Part shown: one piece after another, positions 1-7,182 of the stretch
How the letters are laid out: each line of letters opens with the position of its first letter
Position numbering within the stretch: position 1 is the first letter of the stretch
Source of the DNA: Cellvibrionaceae bacterium
Lineage (GTDB): Bacteria; Pseudomonadota; Gammaproteobacteria; Pseudomonadales; Cellvibrionaceae
Length of the DNA stretch: 11,263 nucleotides
Direction: 5' to 3'
NCBI GenBank assembly: GCA_027012915.1
Contig: JALUYN010000410.1
Span: 1-11,263, forward strand
Made by a program: the position numbers and the translations under genes
The notes under the pieces: model-generated
What the model was told of the DNA's origin: nothing
The model's input: the letters and a program-made list of their open reading frames with translations, nothing else
The model's database searches: none

Positions 1-876
1 CAACGCATCGATGGCCTTGTGGCGCGGAAAGCTGGCGCGCCAGGCCAGTGCCACAGTGCGCTCTGGTACCGGGCTGGCAAAGGGGCGTGTTACCAGAATG
101 TTGTTGGAATACTGAGAGGCAAGAGCGGCTGACAAAGGCAGAATGGTGATGCCCAAACCAGAAGCCACCATATGGCGCAGAGTATCCAGAGAACTTCCCT
201 CCGCAGCTGTACGCGTGTGCGCAGTGTTTTCCAGGCGTGGCTGCAGATTGGGACAGGCCTCTAAAACCTGATCGCGGAAGCAGTGGCCCTTGCCCAGCAG
301 CAGTACGTCGTGGTCGTTAAGGTCTTCAGGCAGGATTTCACTCTTGGCGGTGAGCGGGTGATTGTGGTCCATCAATACGACAAAAGGTTCATCGTAGAGG
401 TTGAGGGTGACTACGTCGGGCTCGCTGAATGGCAGAGAGATAATGATCGCGTCCAGATCTCCCTTGCGCAGTCTCTGGCGCAGAGTGGCGGTATACCCCT
501 CTTCAACATACAGGGGCATTTCCGGTGCCTGGCGCTGCAGTTGCGGAATAAAGTGGGGAAACAGGAACGGCCCAATGGTAAAGATGGCGCCTACATTCAG
601 GGGGCTGGTGAGCTGCCCTTTGCCTTCGCTGGCTATTTGTTTGATGACGGCGGTTTGCTCCAGCACCAGTTGTGCCTGCGCAACAATCTTCTCACCCAGC
701 GGTGTGGTTTGTACGCGACTTTTGGAACGCTCAAACAAACTCGTGCCCAGTTCTTCTTCCAGCTTTTTAACTGCGATGCTCAGTGTCGGCTGTGACACAT
801 AGCAGCGCTCAGCGGCGCGGCCAAAGTGTTGTTCCTGGGCCAGGGTGACAATATATTTTAGTTCGTTTAGCGTCAT
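1..876 (-). CDS. oxyR: OxyR, hydrogen-peroxide-sensing LysR-family regulator (3' end beyond window)
   Basis: A LysR-type transcription factor. 292 codons are visible, and E. coli OxyR has 305, so only about 13 C-terminal residues are missing off the left edge. The N-terminal helix-turn-helix covers residues 1-60 and includes CYVSQPTLS and the wing region ending near TTPLGEKI. The effector domain follows. The redox pair is present: Cys199 in GHCFRDQ (codon at 280-282) and Cys208 in LEAC (codon at 253-255), with the same numbering and nine-residue spacing as E. coli OxyR. His198, Arg201 and Asp202 are also kept, as is the SLDTLRHMVASGLGITILP stretch. In the family, peroxide oxidises C199 to form the C199-C208 disulfide, which switches on catalase, peroxiredoxin and related genes. 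The ATG at 874-876 gives the usual LysR start (MTLNELKYIV); the upstream GAAG is a weak ribosome site. The gene is divergent from the acyltransferase gene at 978 across a 101-bp gap. Confidence 0.95.
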   Translation of the reverse strand, partial: MTLNELKYIVTLAQEQHFGRAAERCYVSQPTLSIAVKKLEEELGTSLFERSKSRVQTTPLGEKIVAQAQLVLEQTAVIKQIASEGKGQLTSPLNVGAIFTIGPFLFPHFIPQLQRQAPEMPLYVEEGYTATLRQRLRKGDLDAIIISLPFSEPDVVTLNLYDEPFVVLMDHNHPLTAKSEILPEDLNDHDVLLLGKGHCFRDQVLEACPNLQPRLENTAHTRTAAEGSSLDTLRHMVASGLGITILPLSAALASQYSNNILVTRPFASPVPERTVALAWRASFPRHKAIDAL

Positions 877-977
877 GATCTTCGTATAGTGCAGCGTCGT
901 AGGGCGTAGAAGTGCGTCTATTGTGGCATAGGCACTGATTGCCGAAAACTATTGAGAATGGATAAAAGATAGGGTTT

Positions 978-2162
978 ATGGGTATCGAGTTTCAAGTGGT
1001 GGACACCATTCACAGGGTTTCAGCCGAGGCCTGGCAGGCGCTGTGGAAAACCGACTACCCGTTTGTGCAGTATGGTTTTCTAACCGCATTGGAAGACAGC
1101 GGCTGCACCCCAGGAAACATAGCCTGCAACGGAGAGGAAAATGCCAGCGGCGATGCTGAGAGCGGCTGGCAGGTAGCCCATTTACTGGGTTATGACGGTG
1201 AAAAATTGGTTCTGGCGATGCCCATGTACTGCAAAACCCACTCTTGGGGTGAATACGTTTTCGATTGGTCTTGGGCGGAGGCCTATCACCGCAACGGACT
1301 GGCCTACTATCCCAAGCTGGTGTGTGCCGTGCCTTTTACCCCGGCCACCGGTCCCCGTATTGCCTGTGCTGATTCTCACGAATTGGGTGCAGTGTTGCCC
1401 CTGGCACTAACATGGTTGCGCCAGTTCTGCGAAGCCCAGGGTTTCAGTGGTGCGCATCTGTTGTTTCCCGACAAGGCCCTGAGCAGCCAATGGCAGGCGC
1501 TGGACTGGCAGCAGCGCCAGGGTTGCCAGTTCCACTGGTTCAATCGTGATTACACCAGCTTTGACGATTTCCTGTCGGGCTTTGCCTCGCGCAAGCGCAA
1601 GAACCTGCGCAAGGAGCGTCAGCAAGTTCGGGCTGCGGATGTCACCCTGCAGCGGCTAACGGGGTCGGATATTACTCCGCAGGACTGGGACGCCTTCTAC
1701 CAGTTTTATCATATGACATATTTGAAGCGCAGCGGCGCTACGGGCTATCTCAATCGCGACTTCTTTGCGCGCCTGGGCGAGGCTGTGGGAGATCAGTTGC
1801 TGATGGTTGTGGCATACCGGGAGGGGCGACGTATTGCGGCTTCGCTATGCTTCTTTGATAACGAGTGTCTGTATGGCCGCTATTGGGGGTGTCGTGAAGA
1901 GGTGCCCGGATTGCACTTCGAAGCCTGTTACTACCAGGGCATCGAATTTGCGATAGAGCGAGGCCTGCAGCGCTTTGACCCTGGTGCCCAGGGAGAGCAC
2001 AAGATTCAGCGAGGCTTTGAACCGGTGCTCACCTACTCCAATCACTGGTTGGTGGAACCGGCGTTCAATGACGCCGTCGGTGACTTCCTGCAGCGGGAGA
2101 AACCTGCGATTGAGCAATACCGCCAGCAGTGTGCAGAGGCATTGCCCTTTAAGCAGGTATAG
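978..2162 (+). CDS. FemAB/GNAT-like acyltransferase, DUF482 (COG3146) family
   Basis: A 394-residue soluble protein of the FemAB-like DUF482 family, usually annotated as a predicted N-acyltransferase or 'peptidogalycan biosynthesis' protein. Recognisable family blocks are YPFVQYGFLTALEDSGC (about residues 26-42), FDWSWAEAYHRNGLAYYPKL (about 95-114), the basic FASRKRKNLRKER (about 203-215), FYQFYHMTYLKR (about 241-252), and the conserved C-terminal run LYGRYWGC...LHFEACYYQGIEFAI followed by RFDPGAQGEHKIQRGF (about 331-346). The length is typical. There is no signal peptide or membrane span. The substrate is unknown; the fold class is that of FemX/GNAT acyl or aminoacyl transferases, so a cell-envelope or small-molecule acylation role is only a guess. 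The ATG at 978 has a poor AGGG-type ribosome site. The gene is divergent from oxyR and converges on ubiD with 31 bp between them; no clear terminator lies between. Confidence 0.88.
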   Translation: MGIEFQVVDTIHRVSAEAWQALWKTDYPFVQYGFLTALEDSGCTPGNIACNGEENASGDAESGWQVAHLLGYDGEKLVLAMPMYCKTHSWGEYVFDWSWAEAYHRNGLAYYPKLVCAVPFTPATGPRIACADSHELGAVLPLALTWLRQFCEAQGFSGAHLLFPDKALSSQWQALDWQQRQGCQFHWFNRDYTSFDDFLSGFASRKRKNLRKERQQVRAADVTLQRLTGSDITPQDWDAFYQFYHMTYLKRSGATGYLNRDFFARLGEAVGDQLLMVVAYREGRRIAASLCFFDNECLYGRYWGCREEVPGLHFEACYYQGIEFAIERGLQRFDPGAQGEHKIQRGFEPVLTYSNHWLVEPAFNDAVGDFLQREKPAIEQYRQQCAEALPFKQV

Positions 2163-2193
2163 CGTTGATGCTCTGCCAGAGTTGATCTCCGGC

Positions 2194-3663
2194 CTACAAG
2201 TCGATTCCCAGGCTGTCCCAGATTTCATCCACACGTGCGACGACTTTGGGGTCTTTGAGAATCGGTTCGCCCCACTCGCGATCAGTTTCCCCGGGCCATT
2301 TATTGGTGGCATCCATGCCCATCTTCGAACCCAGACCCGATACCGGTGAGGCGAAGTCCAGGTAGTCGATTGGGGTGTTCTCCACCAGCGTGGTATCCCG
2401 TGCCGGGTCCATGCGCGTGGTGATGGCCCAGATCACATCGTTCCAGTCCCGGGCGTTAACGTCGTCGTCGGTGACGATTACAAACTTGGTGTACATAAAC
2501 TGGCGCAGGAAGGACCATACACCCATCATCACGCGTTTGGCGTGGCCGGGGTATTGCTTCTTCATGGTGACCACCGCCATGCGGTAGGAGCAACCCTCGG
2601 GGGGCAGATAGAAGTCCACGATCTCCGGGAACTGCTTTTGCAAAATCGGAACAAACACCTCGTTGAGTGCCACGCCTAAAATGGCCGGCTCATCCGGTGG
2701 TCTTCCGGTGTAAGTGCTGTGGTAGATCGGGTCTTTGCGATGGGTAATACGCTCTACGGTAAATATCGGGAACTGATCCACTTCGTTGTAATAGCCGGTG
2801 TGATCGCCATAGGGGCCCTCGTCGGCAAGTTCATCCGGGTAGATATACCCCTCGAGCACGAACTCCGCAGAAGCGGGAACTTGCAGATCATTGCTTAGAC
2901 TCTTGGCTACCTCGGTTTTTTCACCGCGCAGCAACCCGGCGAAGGCGTACTCACTCAGGGTATCGGGCACTGGTGTAACCGCGCCGAGAATGGTGGCCGG
3001 GTCTGCACCCAGTGCCACGGATACCGGGTAGGGTTCGCCGGGGTGGGTTTGCTGCCACTCGCGAAAATCCAGGGCGCCGCCGCGATGGGACAACCAGCGC
3101 ATAATCAGCTTGTTCTTGCCGATTTTTTGCATGCGATAGATACCCAGGTTTTGGCGCTCTTTGTTGGGGCCGCGGGTAATCACCAATGGCCAGGTGACCA
3201 ATGGTGCGGCGTCGCCAGGCCAACAGGTTTGAATCGGCAGCTTGTCCAGGTCCACATCGTTCTGGTGAATCACGATCTGCTGGCAGGCCGGGCGGCTCAC
3301 CTCTTTAGGCCCCATATTCAAGACTTGTTTGAAGATGGGTAGTTTTTGCCAGGCGTCTTTCAGGCCCTTCGGCGGATCGGGCTCTTTCAAAAATGCCAGC
3401 AGCTTGCCAACGTCGCGCAGCTTCTCCACTGACTCTTCGCCCATACCCAGAGCCACACGGTCGGGGGTGCCGAACAGATTACCCAGCACCGGTGTATCGT
3501 AACCTGTGACGTTTTCAAACAGCAGGGCCGGACCCCCGGCGCGCAATGTGCGGTCGCAGATTTCGGTCATTTCCAGATCGGGGCTGACAGGCGCTTTTAC
3601 GCGCTTGAGCTGACCGCGTTTTTCCAACAGCTTGATAAAGTCGCGCAGGTCTTTATATTTCAT
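2194..3663 (-). CDS. ubiD: UbiD, prenylated-FMN-dependent 3-polyprenyl-4-hydroxybenzoate decarboxylase
   Basis: A 489-residue protein that aligns end to end with E. coli UbiD (497 aa). It removes the carboxyl group of 3-polyprenyl-4-hydroxybenzoate in ubiquinone synthesis, using prenylated FMN made by UbiX plus a divalent metal and potassium. Visible landmarks are [15 protein letters not shown] near residue 38, ERQNLGIYR with Asn172 (E. coli metal ligand Asn175), [17 protein letters not shown] (prFMN binding), [20 protein letters not shown] with Asp287 equivalent to E. coli catalytic Asp290, and the near-invariant [20 protein letters not shown] and [19 protein letters not shown]. Translation starts at MKYKDLRDF, three residues shorter than E. 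coli (MDAMKY...). No Shine-Dalgarno sequence precedes the ATG; a hairpin lies there instead. In Pseudomonas the gene sits beside rho and trxA; here an opposite-strand channel gene separates it from rho. Confidence 0.97.
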   Translation of the reverse strand: MKYKDLRDFIKLLEKRGQLKRVKAPVSPDLEMTEICDRTLRAGGPALLFENVTGYDTPVLGNLFGTPDRVALGMGEESVEKLRDVGKLLAFLKEPDPPKGLKDAWQKLPIFKQVLNMGPKEVSRPACQQIVIHQNDVDLDKLPIQTCWPGDAAPLVTWPLVITRGPNKERQNLGIYRMQKIGKNKLIMRWLSHRGGALDFREWQQTHPGEPYPVSVALGADPATILGAVTPVPDTLSEYAFAGLLRGEKTEVAKSLSNDLQVPASAEFVLEGYIYPDELADEGPYGDHTGYYNEVDQFPIFTVERITHRKDPIYHSTYTGRPPDEPAILGVALNEVFVPILQKQFPEIVDFYLPPEGCSYRMAVVTMKKQYPGHAKRVMMGVWSFLRQFMYTKFVIVTDDDVNARDWNDVIWAITTRMDPARDTTLVENTPIDYLDFASPVSGLGSKMGMDATNKWPGETDREWGEPILKDPKVVARVDEIWDSLGIDL

Positions 3664-3669
3664 GGAGAG

Positions 3670-3691
3670 GCGTCGTTTCTTGAAAAGACGC
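3670..3691 (-). other. Inverted repeat just upstream of the ubiD start
   Basis: GCGTC-g-TTTC / GAAA-a-GACGC forms a stem of up to nine pairs around one G-A mismatch. It begins seven bases before the ubiD ATG and occupies the place where a ribosome site would be. No SD-like AGGAG is seen between the hairpin and the start codon. It could be a translational control element or a chance palindrome. Confidence 0.45.
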
Positions 3692-3692
3692 T

Positions 3693-3721
3693 ATTGTAGA
3701 GGCTCAATCGAACTCGGGCCA
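3693..3721 (-). promoter_or_regulatory. Weak candidate promoter for ubiD
   Basis: On the minus strand TACAAT (3693-3698) matches five of six bases of the sigma-70 -10 box. With a 17-base spacer the -35 position reads TGGCCC, a 3/6 match, so this would need an activator or is not the main promoter. Transcription from it would start near 3686 and give a very short leader of about 23 bases, which would include only part of the hairpin at 3670-3691. Confidence 0.3.
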
Positions 3722-3791
3722 CTGGCACCGCAAGCACGAACCTACAAAGAGCATAGAAGCTGGAAGACAATAGCAAGAGTAAGGAATAACT

Positions 3792-4817
3792 ATGGAAAGT
3801 ATCTGGGCAGTATTGGAAGCCTGGTTAGTGCCCTTTGTACCGGCGCTGGCGATTCTGGCCGCTGCGGTGGTTGTCGTTAATCTGTTGTCGCGCAAGCCCT
3901 CCGTACCTACTCAGGGGCATCGTTTTCGAGGTCAGTTGTGGGGTTTGTTCGTCGTCTTGTCCGCCATTATTGGCATCATTCTGACACTGCCATTGGAAAG
4001 CGATATGCGCGGCCAGTTACTCACTCTGTTGGGCTTGTTGCTTACCGCCATTATCACTTTGTCTTCGCCCACCATCGCCGCCAATGCTATGGCGGGTTTT
4101 ATGCTGCGTTCGTTAAACAGTTATGTTCCGGGCGACTTTATTGAGGTGGGCGAGCATTTTGGTCGCGTTACTGAACGCGACCTGTTTCATACCGAAATTC
4201 AAACCGTGGATCGTGACTTGCTGACACTGCCCAATACCTATTTGGCAGCCAACCCGGTAAAGGTGGTGCACGCCAGCGGTACTATCATCTCGGCAGAGGT
4301 ATCGCTCGGCTACGATGTGGATCATCATTTGGTGGAAGGCCTGCTGATTCAGGCGGCACTGGATACTGAACTGTCCGACCCGTTTGTGTATGTCATGTCT
4401 TTGGGGGATTTCTCGGTGGTCTACCGAGTCAGCGGTTTTCTGGAAAACGTTAAACAAATGCTGTCGGTGCGTTCGCAATTGCGTCGCCAGATTATGGACA
4501 GCTTGCATAGTCAGTATATCGAGATCGCTTCACCATCAATCATGAACCAGCGTCGTCTCGACCACCCCCTGATACCCGAACGCTCTTATGTGTTGGCTGG
4601 TGACAACAACGTTGATCCGGAGGCCATGGTGTTTGATAAGGCCGAGCGAGCCCAACGCATTGGTGATCTGGAAACAAGCTACAAGGCACTGAAGCAGGAA
4701 TTGGACGGCATTGATGAATCCACTGAGCCGGGTAAGAGCTCCAAGGCGCGCAAGTTGCGGCGTTTAAAGGCCATAAAACGGGCGATGGATAATTTGCAGA
4801 GCAGTCATGATGAATAG
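3792..4817 (+). CDS. Small-conductance mechanosensitive channel, MscS family
   Basis: A 341-residue inner-membrane protein of the MscS family, channels that open under membrane tension and release solutes during hypo-osmotic shock. Three hydrophobic segments are seen: about residues 11-32 (WLVPFVPALAILAAAVVVVN), 49-66 (LWGLFVVLSAIIGIILTL), and a third at about 76-108 that should line the pore. The MscS beta-domain follows directly (SYVPGDFIEVGEHFGRV, 110-126), then TVDRDLLTLPNTYLAANPVKV (138-158), the usual 'N-P' signature. After the channel core there is a charged, probably coiled-coil tail (about 285-341: ERAQRIGDLETSYKALKQEL and a Lys/Arg-rich KARKLRRLKAIKR). E. coli MscS has 286 residues and ends earlier, so the tail is an extension. 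An AAGGA ribosome site at 3781-3785 fixes the ATG. Mechanosensitive function is inferred from family. The gene is divergent from ubiD and convergent with rho. Confidence 0.92.
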   Translation: MESIWAVLEAWLVPFVPALAILAAAVVVVNLLSRKPSVPTQGHRFRGQLWGLFVVLSAIIGIILTLPLESDMRGQLLTLLGLLLTAIITLSSPTIAANAMAGFMLRSLNSYVPGDFIEVGEHFGRVTERDLFHTEIQTVDRDLLTLPNTYLAANPVKVVHASGTIISAEVSLGYDVDHHLVEGLLIQAALDTELSDPFVYVMSLGDFSVVYRVSGFLENVKQMLSVRSQLRRQIMDSLHSQYIEIASPSIMNQRRLDHPLIPERSYVLAGDNNVDPEAMVFDKAERAQRIGDLETSYKALKQELDGIDESTEPGKSSKARKLRRLKAIKRAMDNLQSSHDE

Positions 4818-4836
4818 ATTTTTGCGCGCTACAAAA

Positions 4837-4871
4837 AGAAAGGGAGGAGGCTTTTGGCCTTCTCCCTTTTT
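4837..4871 (+). terminator. Rho-independent terminator of the MscS gene, probably bidirectional
   Basis: The arms at 4837-4851 and 4857-4871 pair with only G-T wobbles around a five-base loop. The core AAAGGGAGGAGGC pairs with GCCTTCTCCCTTT. The T-run closing the stem at 4867-4871 serves the plus-strand transcript, and the A-run at 4833-4837 becomes a T-run on the minus strand, so it can also stop transcription coming from rho. It lies 19 bases after the MscS stop codon. Confidence 0.85.
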
Positions 4872-4905
4872 AGGTACCACATTGTGTGTGGAATTTTAAA
4901 AGCTG

Positions 4906-4982
4906 CGTCATTGCGAGCTGCGGCGCGGCAATCTCTTGAAGCTTCGCTTCAATTCACCTTCTTTACTCTACTGGCAATGACG
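4906..4982. repeat. MITE-like inverted-repeat element beyond the 3' end of rho
   Basis: A 77-bp AT/GC-patterned segment is bounded by perfect 9-bp inverted ends, CGTCATTGC (4906-4914) and GCAATGACG (4974-4982). Inside are a second GCAAT copy (4928-4932) and a perfect 7-bp hairpin TTGAAGC/GCTTCAA (4936-4942 and 4946-4952). The text CGTCATTGCGAG...GCGGCAATCTC resembles a dispersed non-coding element that I recall from many unrelated bacterial genomes; this is from memory and was not searched. It carries no ORF, and no clear target-site duplication was found. It ends eight bases before the rho stop codon. Confidence 0.65.
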
Positions 4983-4989
4983 GTAAATC

Positions 4990-6249
4990 TTACTTGCGCT
5001 TCATCGACAAGAAGAACTCGTCGTTGGTCTTGTGATCCTTAAGCTTATCGATCAGGAATTCTGTGGCGGCCACATCTTCCATGTCGTTCAACAGCTTGCG
5101 CAGAATCCACACGCGTTGCAGTTCATCTTCACGCATCAACAGATCTTCGCGACGGGTGCCGGAGTGACGCACGTTGATGGCCGGGTAAACGCGCTTCTCG
5201 GAAATCTTGCGATCCAGACGCAGTTCCTGGTTACCGGTACCCTTAAATTCTTCAAAGATTACTTCGTCCATCTTCGAGCCAGTATCAACCAGCGCGGTGG
5301 CGACGATAGACAGGCTGCCGCCCTCTTCAATGTTACGTGCCGCACCGAAGAAACGCTTCGGGCGTTCCAGGGCGTGGGCGTCCACACCACCGGTCAGTAC
5401 TTTACCGGAGGACGGCACAATGGTGTTGTAGGCGCGGGCCAGACGGGTAATGGAGTCCAGCAGAATAATCACGTCTTTCTTGTGTTCAACCAGGCGCTTG
5501 GCCTTCTCGATTACCATTTCGGCCACTTGCACGTGACGGGTAGGCGGCTCATCGAAGGTTGAGGCCACTACTTCACCGCGCACGGAGCGCTGCATCTCGG
5601 TAACTTCTTCCGGACGTTCGTCAATCAGCAATACGATCAGGTGGCACTCGGGATTGTTGCGGGTGATGGCCTGAGCAATGTTCTGCATCATGATGGTCTT
5701 ACCGGCTTTGGGCGGTGCCACGATCAGACCACGCTGACCTTTGCCGATAGGGGCAATCAGGTCGATGATACGGCCGGTCAAATCTTCGGTGGAGCCGTTA
5801 CCGGCTTCCAGTACCAGACGCTCGTTGGGGAACAGCGGCGTCAGGTTTTCAAACAGAATCTTGTTCTTGGCGTTTTCCGGCTTGTCGAAGTTAATGTTGC
5901 TGACTTTCAACAAAGCGAAGTAGCGCTCGCCTTCTTTCGGCGGACGAATCTTGCCGGAGATGGTGTCACCGGTGCGCAGGTTAAAACGGCGAATCTGGCT
6001 GGGGGACACGTAGATGTCATCGGGGCCGGCTAGGTAAGAACCCTCTGCCGAGCGCAGGAAACCAAAACCGTCCTGCAAAATTTCCAGTACACCATCGCCG
6101 TAAATGTCTTCACCGCTCTTGGCGTGACGTTTCAGGATGTTAAAGATGATGTCTTGCTTGCGAGAGCGGGCAACGTTTTCCAGGCCAATGTCTTTGGCGA
6201 TGGTAATCAGTTCTTCAATGGGTTTCTTTTTTAGATCTGTGAGGTTCAT
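4990..6249 (-). CDS. rho: Transcription termination factor Rho
   Basis: A 419-residue protein, the same length as E. coli Rho. Rho is a hexameric ring helicase that loads on C-rich, unstructured RNA and uses ATP to dislodge RNA polymerase. The N-terminal helical domain (1-47) precedes the RNA-binding cold-shock-like domain with its aromatic RNP1 motif GFGFLR (61-66). The ATPase core has Walker A APPKAGKT with Lys181 and Lys184, Walker B VIILLDS ending at Asp265, the Q-loop region around SSGKVLTGG (280-288), the R-loop around 322-327, and the arginine finger region (EKRVYP, Arg353). All positions equal E. coli numbering. The start codon at 6247-6249 has no good Shine-Dalgarno sequence and overlaps the TGA of an upstream open frame (ATGA overlap). 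The gene is downstream of trxA in the same direction, the standard gammaproteobacterial order. Confidence 0.98.
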   Translation of the reverse strand: MNLTDLKKKPIEELITIAKDIGLENVARSRKQDIIFNILKRHAKSGEDIYGDGVLEILQDGFGFLRSAEGSYLAGPDDIYVSPSQIRRFNLRTGDTISGKIRPPKEGERYFALLKVSNINFDKPENAKNKILFENLTPLFPNERLVLEAGNGSTEDLTGRIIDLIAPIGKGQRGLIVAPPKAGKTIMMQNIAQAITRNNPECHLIVLLIDERPEEVTEMQRSVRGEVVASTFDEPPTRHVQVAEMVIEKAKRLVEHKKDVIILLDSITRLARAYNTIVPSSGKVLTGGVDAHALERPKRFFGAARNIEEGGSLSIVATALVDTGSKMDEVIFEEFKGTGNQELRLDRKISEKRVYPAINVRHSGTRREDLLMREDELQRVWILRKLLNDMEDVAATEFLIDKLKDHKTNDEFFLSMKRK

Positions 6250-6463
6250 AAGCGCTTGGCGATAGTTTGCTCGGGGAAGAGGAGTCTAAGGGTTTGTGTC
6301 GGATGACAAATAACAGTGAATAAATAACCAATAATTGTTGTTGTCGGTATTGCCACGGCTTGCCTACGCACTGTATCGGCTGTCAAACAGCAGGTTTGAG
6401 AGTCTCGGGGAAAACAGGGAAACAGCAAATCGAACAATTTAAACCGTCGCGGCGGTTCAGTTA
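6250..6463 (-). promoter_or_regulatory. rho 5' leader (about 210 nt), candidate autoregulatory region
   Basis: The stretch between the candidate rho promoter and the rho ATG holds no convincing gene. On the minus strand it includes pyrimidine-rich, G-poor runs such as CCCTTAGACTCCTCTTCCCC and CCGACAACAACAATT, the sort of RNA Rho can load on, plus a small hairpin AACCG/CGGTT (6442-6457). E. coli rho has a comparable leader (with the rhoL ORF) where Rho attenuates its own transcription; a similar loop is inferred here. A 63-codon frame (6246-6437, TTG start) ends in the ATGA overlap with rho but has no ribosome site, so it is not called as a gene. The remaining 6499-6568 shows nothing clear. 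Confidence 0.5.
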
Positions 6464-6469
6464 TCGAGC

Positions 6470-6498
6470 CTTATAATTGAACCTATAAAACAGGTCAG
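6470..6498 (-). promoter_or_regulatory. Candidate sigma-70 promoter for rho
   Basis: On the minus strand CTGACC (6493-6498, 4/6 to TTGACA) is followed by exactly 17 bases and then TATAAG (6470-6475, 5/6 to TATAAT). It lies after the trxA terminator and would start RNA near 6463, giving a leader of a little over 200 nt, similar to the long rho leader known in E. coli. Confidence 0.5.
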
Positions 6499-6568
6499 GC
6501 TGGTATTGGAAACTACTGAATGGCCAAATGTGCAGCAAGTATAGCCATACTCTTTATGTGCTGCAAAG

Positions 6569-6606
6569 AATATGGCCGCTTTATTTGGTGATAAAGCGGC
6601 CATATT
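6569..6606 (-). terminator. Terminator of trxA
   Basis: A 16-bp perfect inverted repeat, AATATGGCCGCTTTAT (6569-6584) and its complement (6591-6606), has a six-base loop. It starts seven bases beyond the trxA stop codon. The minus-strand RNA continues with TTCTTT, a modest U-tract. On the plus strand it is followed by GGGTTTTT, so it may also block antisense transcription entering trxA. It separates trxA from rho, implying that rho depends largely on its own promoter. Confidence 0.75.
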
Positions 6607-6612
6607 GGGTTT

Positions 6613-6939
6613 TTACAGTGCGCCTTCGATAAACTCGACAAGCTGGGCTTTGGACAGTGCGCCCACCTTGGTGGCTTCTGCGTTACCGCCCTTGAAGATA
6701 ATCAGGGTCGGAATACCGCGGATGTTGAACTTGCCTGGAGTCTGCTGGTTGGCGTCAACGTCCATTTTGCAGATTTTGATTTTGTCGCCGTACTCGCCGG
6801 ACAGTTCGTCCAGAACAGGGGCGATCATCTTGCAGGGGCCACACCACTCTGCCCAGAAATCGACCAAAACAGGGCCTTCAGCGCTCAGTACTTCGGCGTC
6901 GAAGCTGGCATCGGTTACGTGAACGATGCTGTCACTCAT
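6613..6939 (-). CDS. trxA: Thioredoxin 1 (TrxA)
   Basis: A 108-residue cytosolic thioredoxin that reduces protein disulfides (ribonucleotide reductase, PAPS reductase, methionine sulfoxide reductase, peroxiredoxins) and is recharged by NADPH-thioredoxin reductase. The active site WCGPCK has Cys33 and Cys36. The buried Asp is in LVDFWAEW (Asp27), and the cis-proline Pro77 is in RGIPTLI. The size matches E. coli TrxA (109 aa). A third cysteine, Cys57 in KICKMD, lies where E. coli has AKLNID; it is outside the active site. A GGAG ribosome site precedes the ATG by a normal spacing. A promoter lies about 95-125 bp upstream and a strong hairpin directly follows the stop. The gene is the upstream neighbour of rho and divergent from the reductase gene at 7183. 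Confidence 0.97.
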   Translation of the reverse strand: MSDSIVHVTDASFDAEVLSAEGPVLVDFWAEWCGPCKMIAPVLDELSGEYGDKIKICKMDVDANQQTPGKFNIRGIPTLIIFKGGNAEATKVGALSKAQLVEFIEGAL

Positions 6940-7033
6940 AATATTTCTCCAGGATTAAACAGGGGTGGAATAGCTCACCCGAAATGCGCGCCAAAGTGAA
7001 TAAAGTTACTGACTCTGGCGACAAAGTGTTGCG

Positions 7034-7062
7034 ATGATAAAGATTGATCGACAAACACTCAA
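7034..7062 (-). promoter_or_regulatory. Candidate sigma-70 promoter for trxA
   Basis: On the minus strand TTGAGT (7057-7062) and TATCAT (7034-7039) are separated by 17 bases. They match the consensus in 4/6 and 5/6 positions. The predicted RNA start near 7027 gives a leader of about 90 nt before the trxA ATG. Confidence 0.6.
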
Positions 7063-7087
7063 GTTTTGAGGCCCAATAATATCCACC

Positions 7088-7130
7088 ATATCGTTCTAAG
7101 AATATGCGATATCTTTATGGAACTGATATC
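7088..7130. promoter_or_regulatory. Nested palindrome and repeated GATATC upstream of the reductase gene
   Basis: ATATCG (7088-7093) and CGATAT (7107-7112) flank a central palindrome TTCT-A-AGAA (7094-7102). GATATC occurs at 7108-7113 and again at 7125-7130, 17 bases apart. The cluster lies 50-95 bp before the ATG at 7183, where an operator would be expected. A weak promoter candidate, TTGAGG (7066-7071) with TATCGT (7089-7094) and a 17-base spacer, overlaps its left half. No known regulator motif was recognised. Confidence 0.35.
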
Positions 7131-7182
7131 CCGCTTCAGGTTCTGACTCCCGTACTCTTGGCACCTACTTTTGAGAATAACT

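Noticed and set aside
283..802. Plus-strand open frames of 133 and 170 codons inside the oxyR region
   Set aside because: They are antisense shadows of oxyR; the minus-strand frame carries the full OxyR motifs including both redox cysteines.
918..972. CTAT and ATAG tetramers between oxyR and the acyltransferase gene, resembling OxyR half-sites
   Set aside because: The OxyR consensus needs four half-sites spaced by seven bases. The copies at 918, 928, 949 and 969 have gaps of 6, 17 and 16; only ATTG (938) with CTAT (949) has the right spacing, and that is an imperfect half.
2164..2186. Short palindrome CTCTG/CAGAG with flanking GTTGAT repeats in the gap before ubiD as a terminator
   Set aside because: The one-base spacing cannot form a loop with the full stem and no T-run follows.
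6378..6384. TTGACA on the minus strand in the rho leader as a promoter -35
   Set aside because: No acceptable -10 box lies 16-18 bases downstream; the pair at 6470-6498 fits better.
6246..6437. A 63-codon open frame upstream of rho as a true leader-peptide gene
   Set aside because: It starts with TTG, has no ribosome site, and its composition is not protein-like. It is kept only as a finding about possible coupling, not as a CDS.
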